64,000 bases of DNA from Haloarcula mannanilytica (GCF_005406125.1 NZ_BIXZ01000006.1:1-64000); one strand, 5' to 3'; positions 28,732 through 37,061 are shown, counted from the first letter of the stretch. The notes: generated from the letters alone by a model not told the origin. A program made the numbers and translations.

Positions 28732-29868
28732 TTATTGGTTCTCAGAACTGAGCAGTTGACCGTTTTCGACCATCGACTCCAGTGGATTGTCCTCGATCTC
28801 CAATGGAAAATCGACCCGACCACACCGCCGAGCTGACTCCCAGCACCCGAATATAAGCTCCGTGGCCTGCAGCGCATTGTCAGCAGAGAGTTCCGGTTCA
28901 CGCCCCGTCGAAAGTGCGTCAACTGTGTCCGCTATGGCTCGGTCGATATAGGACTCCGGTCTGGCATTTTCGACAGAGGTTCCCGGTAGTCGCGCGCTAA
29001 TCTTTTGCTTTGCAGCGTCGATAATCGTCTCGTTGGGGCCGTGTACGTCTTCTCCGCCCGTGTCGATTGATTTCCATTTTCTCCCGGTCCGGGTCCGCAG
29101 CGGCACTTCTCCGCCGATTTCGATCATGCCATCTGTACCGAGCAGCCGCATATGGCAATCGACAATTCCGCCATCTCCCGTCGAAGCGAGCCCATTGACA
29201 CCGTTCGTGTACCGCCACTGTGCAATGGCCTGGTTTTCGTTGTGCGCGCCGAACTGCACGTTCTCCTCGCTGTACTCGATCCCGGCCATCACCCACTTCG
29301 ACATTGCCTGGTCAGTGAAGTATCCACAGAGGTCAAACAGGTGTGAACCGTAGTCGAACAGATTCTTCCCGCCGAGTTCGATGCGCTCCAAGGACCCGAT
29401 CTTTCCCTCTTCAAGCAGCGACTTGGCCTTCCGGAACGGTTTTCCAAACCGCCGCTGGTGGTTGAATGTGAGCTGGATACCGGCCCGCTTGCAGGCTGAT
29501 ACCATCTGCTGGCAGTCCTCCCATCTCGTTGCCATCGGCTTCTCGCAGTGGATCGCGTCCATGACACCGCTCTCAGCACACGTCATAACCACGGGAGCGT
29601 GAATATGTGGGGGCACACAAATGCTGACAATATCGGGCTCGATGGCTGTCAGCATTTTCTCAGTGTCCGTGTAGACGTTCTCTTCCGGGAGATTCCACCG
29701 TTTACCGAAGCTTTTCGCGTTCTCCGGAACGACATCGGCACAGGCAGTGAGTTCACATGAATCCAATCGCCTGTACGCACCAGCGTGTCTGTATGCCATT
29801 GCGAACCCGTCAGTATCCGGATCATCCGGATCTGCGCCGGTCCCAATGACTGCGACAGTGTAAGTCAT
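28732..29868 (-). CDS. Gfo/Idh/MocA-family sugar oxidoreductase
   Basis: A 378-residue NAD(P)-dependent oxidoreductase: Rossmann motif VAVIGTGADPDD at the start, the EKPMATRWEDCQ motif near residue 105 (Lys of EKP preserved), and a FNHQRRFGKPFRKAKSLLEE segment leading to the C-terminal domain with DYGSHLFDLCGYF, whose His is the usual catalytic position. The island context suggests oxidation or reduction of an NDP-sugar or a glycan precursor. An upstream in-frame start at 29958 would place 30 unrelated residues before the Rossmann strand and is rejected. Confidence 0.85.
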   Translation of the reverse strand: MTYTVAVIGTGADPDDPDTDGFAMAYRHAGAYRRLDSCELTACADVVPENAKSFGKRWNLPEENVYTDTEKMLTAIEPDIVSICVPPHIHAPVVMTCAESGVMDAIHCEKPMATRWEDCQQMVSACKRAGIQLTFNHQRRFGKPFRKAKSLLEEGKIGSLERIELGGKNLFDYGSHLFDLCGYFTDQAMSKWVMAGIEYSEENVQFGAHNENQAIAQWRYTNGVNGLASTGDGGIVDCHMRLLGTDGMIEIGGEVPLRTRTGRKWKSIDTGGEDVHGPNETIIDAAKQKISARLPGTSVENARPESYIDRAIADTVDALSTGREPELSADNALQATELIFGCWESARRCGRVDFPLEIEDNPLESMVENGQLLSSENQ

Positions 29869-30373
29869 CGCTGGATGAGTGGGGGAGTGGCCCCAATAGT
29901 AGTAACCTCGTACTGATTCACTTCGGCTGTCACTACAGACAGACTGGTGTCTTGTCACTATCGAGGCGGTACGGTTGTTTGTTTACCTTCCTCGCTACGA
30001 GAGGCAGCAAACAGCTATCTACTGTGGCTTTAGGGCGTAAACAGAATATTATAGAACTCTTAATGATACCTACGATGCACGGCCATCGGCTTGGGCTGGC
30101 GGCAAAATCGTCAGGTCTTCATTTCCGGGAAACACGCATGATCCCGTCGCAGTATGATAAATATCTGTTGTGACCTGACTGGCGTCTCTCTGTTTGGCCT
30201 GCTGTAGCTTCTATCTCAGCCGCATAAAGACAAATGGCGTCATATCCGTGTAGATGTCGGTATGACCTGTCTACTAAAACGCTCCCCGTCTTTGGATTCC
30301 TGACAAGGATGACCCGAGGCAGTCGTCGTCGAAGTGGAGCTACGGTATCGAGGGGGAACGGCGCACTGTACTG
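29869..30373. other. Intergenic region, no gene seen
   Basis: About 500 bases between divergently placed features. Frames are short and of non-coding composition. GAGGGGG at 30347-30353 is too far from the ATG at 30374 to be a standard ribosome-binding site. Confidence 0.5.
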
Positions 30374-30547
30374 ATGTCTTCAGCCGAAGACCCCACGTCC
30401 TCAGCGTCGAAACGACCTACGCGACGAACAGTTCTAGCTCTGGTCGGCACTGCACTCTCGTTTGGAGTTGCAGTCCTCTTAGAGCGGGAGCTGTTCTACC
30501 GAGGCTACGGTGAGGACGGCTACGGTGAGCAAGGCTTTGGCGGCTAA
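30374..30547 (+). CDS. Small membrane-anchored protein with GYG-rich tail (57 residues)
   Basis: A 57-residue protein with a clear layout: a hydrophilic N-terminus, a twin-arginine RRTVLALVG entry into one hydrophobic segment (about residues 19-36), then LERELFYRGYGEDGYGEQG and a final FGG. Codon use is GC-rich and the acidic/aromatic tail is not random. The tail closely resembles the GSEGYGMGGYGG end of the CBM6 lipoprotein at 23798. It probably sits in the membrane with the tail outside. Family and function are unknown; I infer a surface role from the island context. Confidence 0.65.
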   Translation: MSSAEDPTSSASKRPTRRTVLALVGTALSFGVAVLLERELFYRGYGEDGYGEQGFGG

Positions 30548-30638
30548 CTGTCCAGTGTTGTCGCCAACCTCAGATGACAGTAATTCTGACCCAGAGAGGA
30601 ACCCAAGGTTAGTTGACCATGTGGTTCCTCAACTCACG

Positions 30639-31448
30639 TCAATCTGAAAACTCCGATGTTGTCTCAGAGGGGCTTTTTATATCGGGGATCTCGCTGGGAT
30701 GTTTTCCGGAGGTAGCGTCGTCCAAGAGCCCTCTCATACGCCCCGCCGTTTTTGCAACGGTACTGCCCGCCTCTGTGACAGCAGCTAGTGGGGTTTTCCT
30801 GACGTAATTCAACGGATCAATCGCATCGCAGAAAATCTTCTTGAGTTGCTCTGTCCGCGAAATGTTACACTCAGACCAGTAGTATGGGCTCTTAGTTTCG
30901 AGTTTATACTGCTTTTTCCAATACTCCGTAATCGACGACGCGTACGGATGTTTGACGACGAGTTTGGGATCGTACCGAATATCAAACGACTCTCTGACCC
31001 GTCTTGCAAGCTCTTTCTCTTCGTGGCCCCACCCCATTTGCTCGTCCCAGCCACCGACGGTCTCGAACACGCGCCTGTGAATGCCCATATTACATCCCCA
31101 GAAGTGGTTGACGTAGCAGGGCTCATTGCCCCAGTTGTAGTGGTTGGTGAAGTGGCGTGCAAACATATCATCGGCCGGATGGACAGTTCGACCCACGTAG
31201 GCCGCCTCCGTTTCGAGGACTTTGTTAGCTCTCCGGAGATAGCCCGGCTGGGGTCGAGAATCGTCGTCGAGAAATACGATCTTGTTTGACTTCGCTTCCT
31301 GTATCCCCTCATTTCGAGCTTTCGTAACCGGACTGTCATCACAGACGATGACCTCGAAGTCCTGGAACGAATCGTCTTCGAGGCATTGTATCGCCTCAAT
31401 TTCATCACGCGACTTCAGTGTCGCAATAACAACGCTGACCGATACCAT
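30639..31448 (-). CDS. Family 2 glycosyltransferase (galactosyltransferase-type acceptor motif)
   Basis: A 269-residue GT2 enzyme: VSVVIATLKSRDEIEA, IVCDDSPVTKARNEGIQEA, the metal-binding IVFLDDDSRPQPG and, near residue 150, GGWDEQMGWGHEEKELARRV. The last is the W-G-x-E/ED motif typical of beta-1,4-galactosyltransferase-like and chondroitin-polymerase-like domains. The C-terminal 60 residues are Ser/Thr-rich and probably disordered. The N-terminal part is short compared with relatives. A cytoplasmic transferase of the island; donor unknown. Confidence 0.87.
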   Translation of the reverse strand: MVSVSVVIATLKSRDEIEAIQCLEDDSFQDFEVIVCDDSPVTKARNEGIQEAKSNKIVFLDDDSRPQPGYLRRANKVLETEAAYVGRTVHPADDMFARHFTNHYNWGNEPCYVNHFWGCNMGIHRRVFETVGGWDEQMGWGHEEKELARRVRESFDIRYDPKLVVKHPYASSITEYWKKQYKLETKSPYYWSECNISRTEQLKKIFCDAIDPLNYVRKTPLAAVTEAGSTVAKTAGRMRGLLDDATSGKHPSEIPDIKSPSETTSEFSD

Positions 31449-31534
31449 GTGATTCTTTCTATGAGGGTACAGTTTCTTTCACGATATTAGTATAAGCGTC
31501 CTGCATGAGTAGGTAGTGTCTTCACCTATCTGAC

Positions 31535-32050
31535 TTACGCAGCCCCGGTCGATATGACTGCCTGTACCCACGAAACGACTCCGTATACGAACACGACAAA
31601 CCCACTCATAGAAACCCAGCGCAATCGCTTGTGATTCTTCGGTCTAATACCGTCTGGATTACTCAACTCGACTGCAAACAGGAAGCCAGCGTAACTGAGT
31701 AAGTAGTACAACAATGGGTTCCAGAGATCAATATACACCATCCCACCGTACGAAACGGAGAGCCACCCGAGGAAAACCCCGATGAATTGTCGAAACCATG
31801 CAGCGCACATAGTCCACCTATAGAGGCCTTCCTGTTTTGTTATGCTATTACTAGTGTATGTTTGCGTCTCTGAGTCCTGATCACAATGAAAACACCTGGC
31901 GACCATGTATTTCCTATAACGGTAGATGTGAAGTGATGTCAGCGATAGTAGTACCGCAGTATACACTGGATAAACGACTTGTGTCTCTGATCGGTACAGA
32001 TGAACTACCCAGTCAGATGGTTTTCGACGATATCTGAGACCAGTGAGCAA
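31535..32050 (-). CDS. Four-TM membrane protein of unknown function
   Basis: A protein of about 171 residues with four hydrophobic segments (VVYPVYTAVLLSLTSLHIY; AAWFRQFIGVFLGWLSVSY; LLYYLLSYAGFLFAVEL; SGFVVFVYGVVSWVQAVI). A CFHC motif lies between TM1 and TM2. It is rich in Trp, Tyr and basic residues, poor in acidic ones, and its codons are less GC-rich than those of its neighbours, so it may be an acquired gene. The start is uncertain: the frame opens with TTG at 32050, and no ATG precedes TM1. No family recognised. Confidence 0.5.
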   Translation of the reverse strand: MLTGLRYRRKPSDWVVHLYRSETQVVYPVYTAVLLSLTSLHIYRYRKYMVARCFHCDQDSETQTYTSNSITKQEGLYRWTMCAAWFRQFIGVFLGWLSVSYGGMVYIDLWNPLLYYLLSYAGFLFAVELSNPDGIRPKNHKRLRWVSMSGFVVFVYGVVSWVQAVISTGAA

Positions 32051-32141
32051 GCAAGAAGTGCGTACCTCTTTGCTTCGATCGCCTGTTCCCCGTGTCGCTA
32101 AGTAGGTTTATACCGTACTGCTGGAGACTCCCACGGACACC

Positions 32142-32921
32142 TCAGTCGTCGTCCATCGAAGTCGGTTCAATTTCCTTGGTTATTCCACTATCAGACGATG
32201 GCATGGGGGGTTCCGCTGTGAGGCGTTGCTCTGCGGCGTCCCGGTCTTCAGGATATCCCACATCGATACGCCAGCCGTTAAGACGAACAGCATCGATTGT
32301 TCTCCCGCTTTCCATCAGTAAATCAATGGCATCACTGAGTTCGTATTCGCCGCGGTCGGATGGTTGGACCAACCTACAGGCTTTGAATATGGCGGGTGAG
32401 AACGTGTAAAAACCAGTCATGACCAGATTCGAGGGCGGGTCATCCGGTTTCTCGACTACGTCGATGATTTCACCGTAATCGTTCGTCACGCAGACGCCGT
32501 ATCTAGACGCCTCGTCTTCAGGAACCGTTTCAACCAGGAATGCACAGTCCACTCGCTGTTCCTGTTGTCGCTGCACAACCGTGTCAAGGTTCCCCCGGAA
32601 GACGTTGTCTCCCAGCATCACCATAAAATCGTCCTCGATTTCGGGTTCGGCTTGTAACAGCGCGTCTGCGAGGCCAGCTGGATCCTCTTGATGGACATAT
32701 GTTATCGGCACTCCGTTGTACGAGTCTCCGTAGTAGTCGATGATCTGCTCTTTCCGGTAGCCGACCACAATAACGAACTCGCTTGCATCAAGCGAGACGA
32801 GCTCGTCAAGACAATGCGTCAGAAGTGGTTTTCCGTCGATAGTCACCAGTCCTTTGGGGAGCTCATCCGTTAGCGGGCGAAGTCGTGTTCCCTTTCCGGC
32901 CGCAAGAACTACTGCTTTCAT
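32142..32921 (-). CDS. Sugar-1-phosphate nucleotidyltransferase (RfbA/AglF-like)
   Basis: A 259-residue nucleotidyltransferase. The N-terminal KAVVLAAGKGTRLRPLT is the NTP-binding signature, PKGLVTIDGKPLL the second conserved motif, and MLGDNVFRGNLDTV carries the catalytic GDN. VVEKPDDPPSNLVMTGFYTF and GWRIDVGYPED complete the glucose-1-phosphate thymidylyl/uridylyltransferase pattern. It would activate a sugar phosphate to an NDP-sugar for the neighbouring glycosyltransferases. An acidic tail of about 25 residues is extra. ATG at 32921 places the signature at residues 2-18. Confidence 0.9.
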   Translation of the reverse strand: MKAVVLAAGKGTRLRPLTDELPKGLVTIDGKPLLTHCLDELVSLDASEFVIVVGYRKEQIIDYYGDSYNGVPITYVHQEDPAGLADALLQAEPEIEDDFMVMLGDNVFRGNLDTVVQRQQEQRVDCAFLVETVPEDEASRYGVCVTNDYGEIIDVVEKPDDPPSNLVMTGFYTFSPAIFKACRLVQPSDRGEYELSDAIDLLMESGRTIDAVRLNGWRIDVGYPEDRDAAEQRLTAEPPMPSSDSGITKEIEPTSMDDD

Positions 32922-33032
32922 CACTCACACGAATCCGCAGAAATGACATTGTAATGCTGCTACTAATTGGAACTAGCCTTCTGCTGGCTTCCGTATTTAT
33001 ATAAGTTCAGTGGGGTACCGGTTTTGGCTCAC

Positions 33033-33230
33033 TTATCGCCGAAGGTCACGCAGTGAATCTGAGTGGATGACGATGAACTCTTCGTCACCGAGTTGGGACT
33101 CATGCTCCGGCAAAAATATCAACTGCGAATCGGTTGATGATTTCACAACCGTTAGTTCTTCCATCTCGTATCCGAGGTCCGATTCCGGGTCCGGATCTGT
33201 CGGTACTTCTTTCCACTCCTCTGAAGTCAT
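33033..33230 (-). CDS. Small conserved haloarchaeal protein (65 residues)
   Basis: A compact acidic protein with the phrases EWKEVPTDPDPESDLGYEME, LIFLPEHESQL and EEFIVIHSDSLRDL. This pattern (DLGY..., then a LPxxE element, then a FIV strand ending in a DLRR-type C-terminus) belongs to a widespread haloarchaeal family of about 60-80 residues whose function is unknown. Starting at the ATG at 33230 gives the usual family N-terminus; the in-frame extension to 33296 is not acidic and is dropped. It lies at the edge of the island. Confidence 0.75.
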   Translation of the reverse strand: MTSEEWKEVPTDPDPESDLGYEMEELTVVKSSTDSQLIFLPEHESQLGDEEFIVIHSDSLRDLRR

Positions 33231-34506
33231 CATTCCGATACCACTCCGTGTAAATGTCCCGGTATTGACAAACTCAACTGCGCGTACGAAAACCACACCC
33301 TGTAACTCTCTTTAAATCGCTCTAATCTTGGATTATGGATATCTTTCGACCTCCCTACTATCCTGCTAATAGCATGCATGTTCCGGAAAGGTGTAATTAC
33401 TATATTAACAATTGTGCCCTCATACATAGTATTCACTTATCACCTCATATCCAGTTACTTACCAGAATTTTCTACCAGTCTCTGTCCAATGACTCGCGAA
33501 AACGGAAAACACACTGATAGTAAGGTGGAATTACTGTATCAAACTAGGTGTCTGATAGAAAGTAATATATCACAATACTGTATTGATGATTGAATAGCCG
33601 TCGAATGGAGCCACGGAATTCGCTGTCAGTCGTGACTAGGACCTCCCCTGGCGTTTGGAAGTCAAACGGTACAAACCGGCAGTTGAACCCTGGTATCTGG
33701 GCTTATTGACCCTGAGTAGCCTGATCCGATTTGTTCGTCCTATCCTGAGCGGACCCATTCACTATCGTAGTGATAGAGTCGGATACCGCAGTTCACACCG
33801 TAAACCAGGGCTGGTAGGCTTTGCTGTGTTGAAATAACACGATTATAACAATACATGCCTGCGTGTTACTGTCTGCTGGAGAGGGCAGTTACCCGACACC
33901 CACAACACCGGCCCAATCCTTACCACCCACCCCCCTCAGGGACGCTCGTGCCCTGTTTAGTCGCTGTCGACTCGGATCGCTCTCTCCACCTTTATGATGA
34001 GCCGGGACGGTTTCGGTTACACCGTCTTTCCGGCTTGTTTTGACCGATGCACCACCTACCGGTGCTGGCACGTAATCTCTGATAGTGATCATTGTAGCGA
34101 TTCACCGGTACGCGCCGACCCCCCGGGGGCGGCGCTATCCGGAAATAATCTACAAGAATCACTATGAGTCAAGCTTCGCTCTAATATAGTCATAATAACG
34201 TTCTCAGACACTAGTCAGTCGAAGATAGACCATCATCGTCACTAGTTTACAGTAGATATGACCGCTTCTATGTGGCGATTTTCTCCTCAGAGATAGACTA
34301 CTGCGCGTGGTCGGAGATCTTGGATGCTTGTCATGGCCTGATAAACGTTCGGTCGCACTTCGAAAGTCAAACGAAAGCACTCCGGAACTCGGATGCTTGG
34401 CACCGACCCGTCCCGAGATATCGAATACCGACAAGCGCATAGAAGAATACGACTACCTCAAATATGAACTCAATTACTAAACTGTAACAGCTACAGGTAG
34501 CGGTGT
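33231..34506. other. Long gene-poor relic region
   Basis: About 1.3 kb with stops in all frames. The part 33231-33600 is AT-rich. The part 33600-34060 has higher GC and a phrase GGCTTTGCTGTGTTGAAAT that looks like insertion-sequence flank or terminus, but no transposase frame remains. The palindromic repeat at 34082-34165 is listed separately. Frames such as 33889-34092 on the minus strand run through this relic and are not credited. Confidence 0.4.
34082..34165. repeat. 84-bp palindromic element, copy B (MITE-like)
   Basis: Arms ATAGTGATCATTGTAG (34082-34097) and CTACAAGAATCACTAT (34150-34165) pair at 14 of 16 positions, and the interior adds a strong CCGACC..GGGGCGG-type stem. Its reverse complement matches copy A at 1469-1550 across arms and interior (shared TTGTAGATTATTT, GCGCCG or ACGCCG core, ACCGGTRAATYGCTACAAT). 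Arm sequences differ between copies but covary so that pairing is kept in each copy. Confidence 0.75.
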
Positions 34507-34626
34507 ATGCCGGAACATATCTCCGACAGCGAAATGGAACGGATTTCGGAATTTGCGAGTACACCGATGTACAAGCGGTCCCCGGATCAGTTGCTGCCAG
34601 AAGGGGCGGCCGAAGACGAAGAGTAA
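34507..34626 (+). CDS. Small acidic haloarchaeal protein (39 residues)
   Basis: An ATG frame of 39 residues with strongly haloarchaeal character: SDSEMERISEFASTPMYKRS followed by PDQLLPEGAAEDEE. The pattern helix-TPxYxRxPxQLLP-acidic tail recurs in short haloarchaeal proteins of unknown function, as I recall them. GC-rich third positions support it. It ends 38 bases before the 3' end of the DUF7344 gene on the other strand. Confidence 0.6.
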   Translation: MPEHISDSEMERISEFASTPMYKRSPDQLLPEGAAEDEE

Positions 34627-34663
34627 CACATTCTCGGGGGGTGTTTTTCCGTGTAGTTTCAGG

Positions 34664-35218
34664 TTAAGGCTCGCCAATATCGAAGGATTTGTCGTTATCA
34701 TTTCGACGGATGGCGACTGCATGAACAACAGACAGAATGAGGAATGAACTAATGACGACCAATCCGATAACGATTGGACTGACCGAGCTGAGCAGTGGAA
34801 TGCCGATAACCGTCCCAAGTAGTAACAGTGCGTTCAACAGGGCGACGGCCCCATAATACCGGTACCAATTAGACTCGCCATCGCTGTTGCTGATAAACGG
34901 CTCGACTTCCGGTGCGTCCTCCCGAAGTGCGATCTCACCTGTATCAGCGTTGTACGTTATCAGTCCTGCTTCTTGGAGTTTCGGAGCATGGGTTTGATAC
35001 AGTGAGACGTACACCCGCTTTCGCGCCTGCGAGGAGAGCTCTTCGACGGTTGTATCGTTTTCCCACGCAGCCAGCTCCTCAGCCAGGTCGGTCAATTGGA
35101 CCGGCTCCTGTTGCTGGCGCAGATAGTACAGAGTATATCGACGCCTCGAACTGCTGAGGATATCGAACATTCGGTCGCGTGAGAGCTCTGGTTCTTCCTC
35201 TACCATCGGTTCGCTCAT
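34664..35218 (-). CDS. DUF7344-type winged-helix protein with two C-terminal TM segments
   Basis: A 184-residue paralogue of the protein at 6782: MFDILSSSRRRYTLYYLRQQ, a WENDTTVEELSSQARKRVYV helix, SLYQTHAPKLQEAGLITYN and, before the two TM segments, NWYRYYGAVALLN. Conserved arginines around RKRVYVSLYQTH suggest DNA or nucleotide contact. As with its paralogue, the domain appears tethered to the membrane. Its acidic N-terminus is shorter. An 8-bp inverted repeat lies 64 bases upstream of the start. It marks the right flank of the polysaccharide island. Confidence 0.85.
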   Translation of the reverse strand: MSEPMVEEEPELSRDRMFDILSSSRRRYTLYYLRQQQEPVQLTDLAEELAAWENDTTVEELSSQARKRVYVSLYQTHAPKLQEAGLITYNADTGEIALREDAPEVEPFISNSDGESNWYRYYGAVALLNALLLLGTVIGIPLLSSVSPIVIGLVVISSFLILSVVHAVAIRRNDNDKSFDIGEP

Positions 35219-35606
35219 GACCTCGATTGCTGCATTGGTTTGTGTTCAGGCCGCGAGAGCGACATATGTACACGCAACCCGGGGTAACGTTTTGTTACAC
35301 CCCCGTTACCCTCTAGCTCCTGAGTAAGAAAGAGCTACTTGTCGGGATCATTAGACCACCGTTCTTCACCGGCTGGCCACAGTTGGCTTATAATCTGTGG
35401 GTCCATCGTTGTCGGAAATATTCGCTGTTCTGGAGACTGTAATCACTATACAATTGCATAAATAAAAAAAGGCATACATATGAAACCGCTGTGCAGTAGG
35501 CCATTGGTTGGCTTGGTACGAGCTGGATTACTCTCTTAGTCACGCCCTGAATACGCTTGTATTCGCGGATCTATGTTTATTAATACGACGCTATCCGGCT
35601 ATGTGG
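35219..35606. promoter_or_regulatory. Upstream region with GGGTAACG/CGTTACCC inverted repeat
   Basis: A gene-free interval of about 390 bases. GGGTAACG at 35282-35289 and CGTTACCC at 35304-35311 form a perfect 8-bp inverted repeat with a 14-base spacer, upstream of the minus-strand DUF7344 gene and thus a candidate operator. The rest, up to the IS target duplication at 35607, is AT-rich with no coding signal. Confidence 0.4.
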
Positions 35607-35622
35607 GTACGCTAGGCACTGT

Positions 35623-36302
35623 CTAGTTCTGGACCTCCTCAGCTGGCGTTCGTCCGTCGAGAGCTTGATTGGGTCGTTCGTGGTTGTAGTGGTGTCTGAA
35701 GCGTCGTATCCACTGTTTCGCGCTCCGATGACTGCCCCTCCAGAAGGAGTGAAAGCGGTCGATTCGCATGGTCACAGTCTGGAACCATTTTTCGATGTGG
35801 TTCCGGATTCGATAGTCGAGTCGACCGCTCAAATCGTGTCGTGAGAGGGCAGTCAGATAGCCGCCAGCATCGACGAGAAACACTGAATCGGCGACATCGT
35901 GTTTCTGAGTGAGCCGGTGCAGGAACGCCGCCGCGGGGTCAGTCCCGCGGCGGCTGAATACGTCAACTTCGAGCAACAGTTTTGATTCGGTGTCGACAGC
36001 GGCGTACAACCATTTCTTTTCGCCGTCGACCTCGATTTGTTTCTCATCGACCGCGACCCGCGACGGCTCCGCCGTCGCGGGTCGCTCTGTGCTTCAGAGA
36101 GCGTATGAACCCAGTTCCAGACTGCACCGTGAGAACGATCGACACCCAACAACTCTAAAATAGCGACCGTCTCCCTGATCGACAGCCCCGCCGTGTGGAG
36201 ACGCACCCCAAATCGCCGGACGGGTGTCGGGGTGCGCTCGTTCTCCCAAACGTCTTGATTGTCCTCATCTAAAGTCTCTCTGAGGAGGTCTGCGAGTTGC
36301 AT
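35623..36302 (-). pseudogene. IS6-family transposase, frameshifted
   Basis: The N-terminal part reads from ATG at 36302 (MQLADLLRETLDEDNQDV, a helix-turn-helix RRFGVRLHTAGLSIRETVA) through VWNWVHTLSEAQSDP, then runs out of frame. The catalytic part is intact in another frame: EVDGEKKWLYAAVDTESKLL, then FLVDAGGYLTAL, the AGG-type DDE domain, and the IRNHIEKWFQTVTMRIDRFH and FRHHYNHERPNQALDGRTPA ends. The span of 680 bases is one short of 227 codons, so a single-base deletion restores sense. The break lies inside the hairpin at 36053-36085. Parent length of about 226 residues is normal for the family. Confidence 0.9.
36053..36085. repeat. Perfect 15-bp hairpin at the transposase frameshift
   Basis: GCGACCCGCGACGGC (36053-36067), a TCC loop, and GCCGTCGCGGGTCGC (36071-36085) form a 15-bp perfect stem. 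Restoring the frame requires one additional base in one arm, which would make the palindrome imperfect. The sequence therefore looks like a quasi-palindrome corrected to perfect symmetry, with loss of the reading frame as the side effect. Confidence 0.7.
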
Positions 36303-36366
36303 GGACACTTCTCGCTACGGCCTCCTCACTTCTCAAACTCGCTCAACTAGACAGTGCCGTACGCTA

Positions 36367-36797
36367 TATTATATCATTAATAATATATTACAATTCGGGC
36401 AATTTAAGCGGTACTGACCGATGGCACGGGTAGAGTGAATTCAGCCTGGAAGCAAATCTCGTAGTATATCTGGTCTCTATTCAGATTCACTGCTCGACAC
36501 CGATCTGATCTCGGACTGCAATATTCCACACCGATGTGATAGATCATCTGGCTTTCACTGTCTCACCGATAGCAAGGCTCCCTATCGCTGGTATCTCTGC
36601 TGGGCTCTTCGGCGGTTCGGAACTACGGACCTGTCGACTGATCAGTCCGAGAACTACCCTCTTTGCTGATTGCCTTGCCAACTGATGGTCCGCTCTCGCC
36701 AACCGCTGTTTGGCTGTCGCGATGCATTCGATAGAATACGCTATTGTGGGCTGTCAGTATCTATTTACGGAAGAACTAGTAGCTGACTACCAGTGGA
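36367..36797. other. Intergenic region with a start-less open stretch
   Basis: The first 60 bases are AT-rich. On the minus strand, from about 36753 to 36547, one frame stays open for roughly 68 codons with a plausible protein-like run (for example AKQRLARADHQLARQSAKRV), but a stop lies immediately upstream and no ATG or GTG opens it. It may be a fragment of a decayed gene. Nothing else is seen. Confidence 0.35.
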
Positions 36798-37061
36798 TTA
36801 CGTCGATGTTATCTCGATAGTTTCGCTGTCCCGGATCCGGACAGTGTATCCGCTGTAGGTGAAGCTGATCTGAATATCGTCGGCTGACTGCCCTACAACA
36901 AGTGTGTCCAGGGCGTCCGGATCGACCTGATTATATAACGGGGGAAGACTCGTTTCCGTTACGCGCTCTTTGGCCGCGACGGTGGTTACGATCGCTTCGC
37001 TCGGTGATTCGTGCTGGTCTGCCCAAAAGACAGTTTCTGTCTCGTTCCACTCCAGACTCAT
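36798..37061 (-). CDS. HalOD1 output-domain protein
   Basis: An 87-residue single-domain protein matching the halobacterial output domain 1: ESPSEAIVTTVAAKERVTET near the start, a SLPPLYNQVDPDALDTLV core and the strand pair ISFTYSGYTVRIRDSETIEI. HalOD1 proteins are small haloarchaeal domains thought to act as outputs of signalling systems. It lies 70 bases downstream of the large Bat-type regulator on the same strand, so the two may be co-transcribed and work together. The ATG at 37061 is used because domain homology starts there. Confidence 0.82.
   Translation of the reverse strand: MSLEWNETETVFWADQHESPSEAIVTTVAAKERVTETSLPPLYNQVDPDALDTLVVGQSADDIQISFTYSGYTVRIRDSETIEITST

Larger units (their letters stand above)
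35607..36366. mobile_element. Complete IS6-family insertion sequence with 8-bp target duplication
   Basis: The element spans 35615-36358 (744 bp). Perfect 14-bp terminal inverted repeats GGCACTGTCTAGTT (35615-35628) and AACTAGACAGTGCC (36345-36358) bound it, and GTACGCTA is duplicated directly outside each end (35607-35614 and 36359-36366). Length, 8-bp duplication and the single small DDE transposase are those of IS6-family elements of haloarchaea (ISH14/ISH29-like). Intact ends and exact duplication show that the insertion is recent. The transposase is frameshifted, so it cannot move unaided. Confidence 0.93.

Noticed and set aside
33600-33900. Possible insertion-sequence remnant around GGCTTTGCTGTGTTGAAAT
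   Set aside because: No transposase frame, terminal repeats or target duplication could be found, so it is noted only as relic-like.
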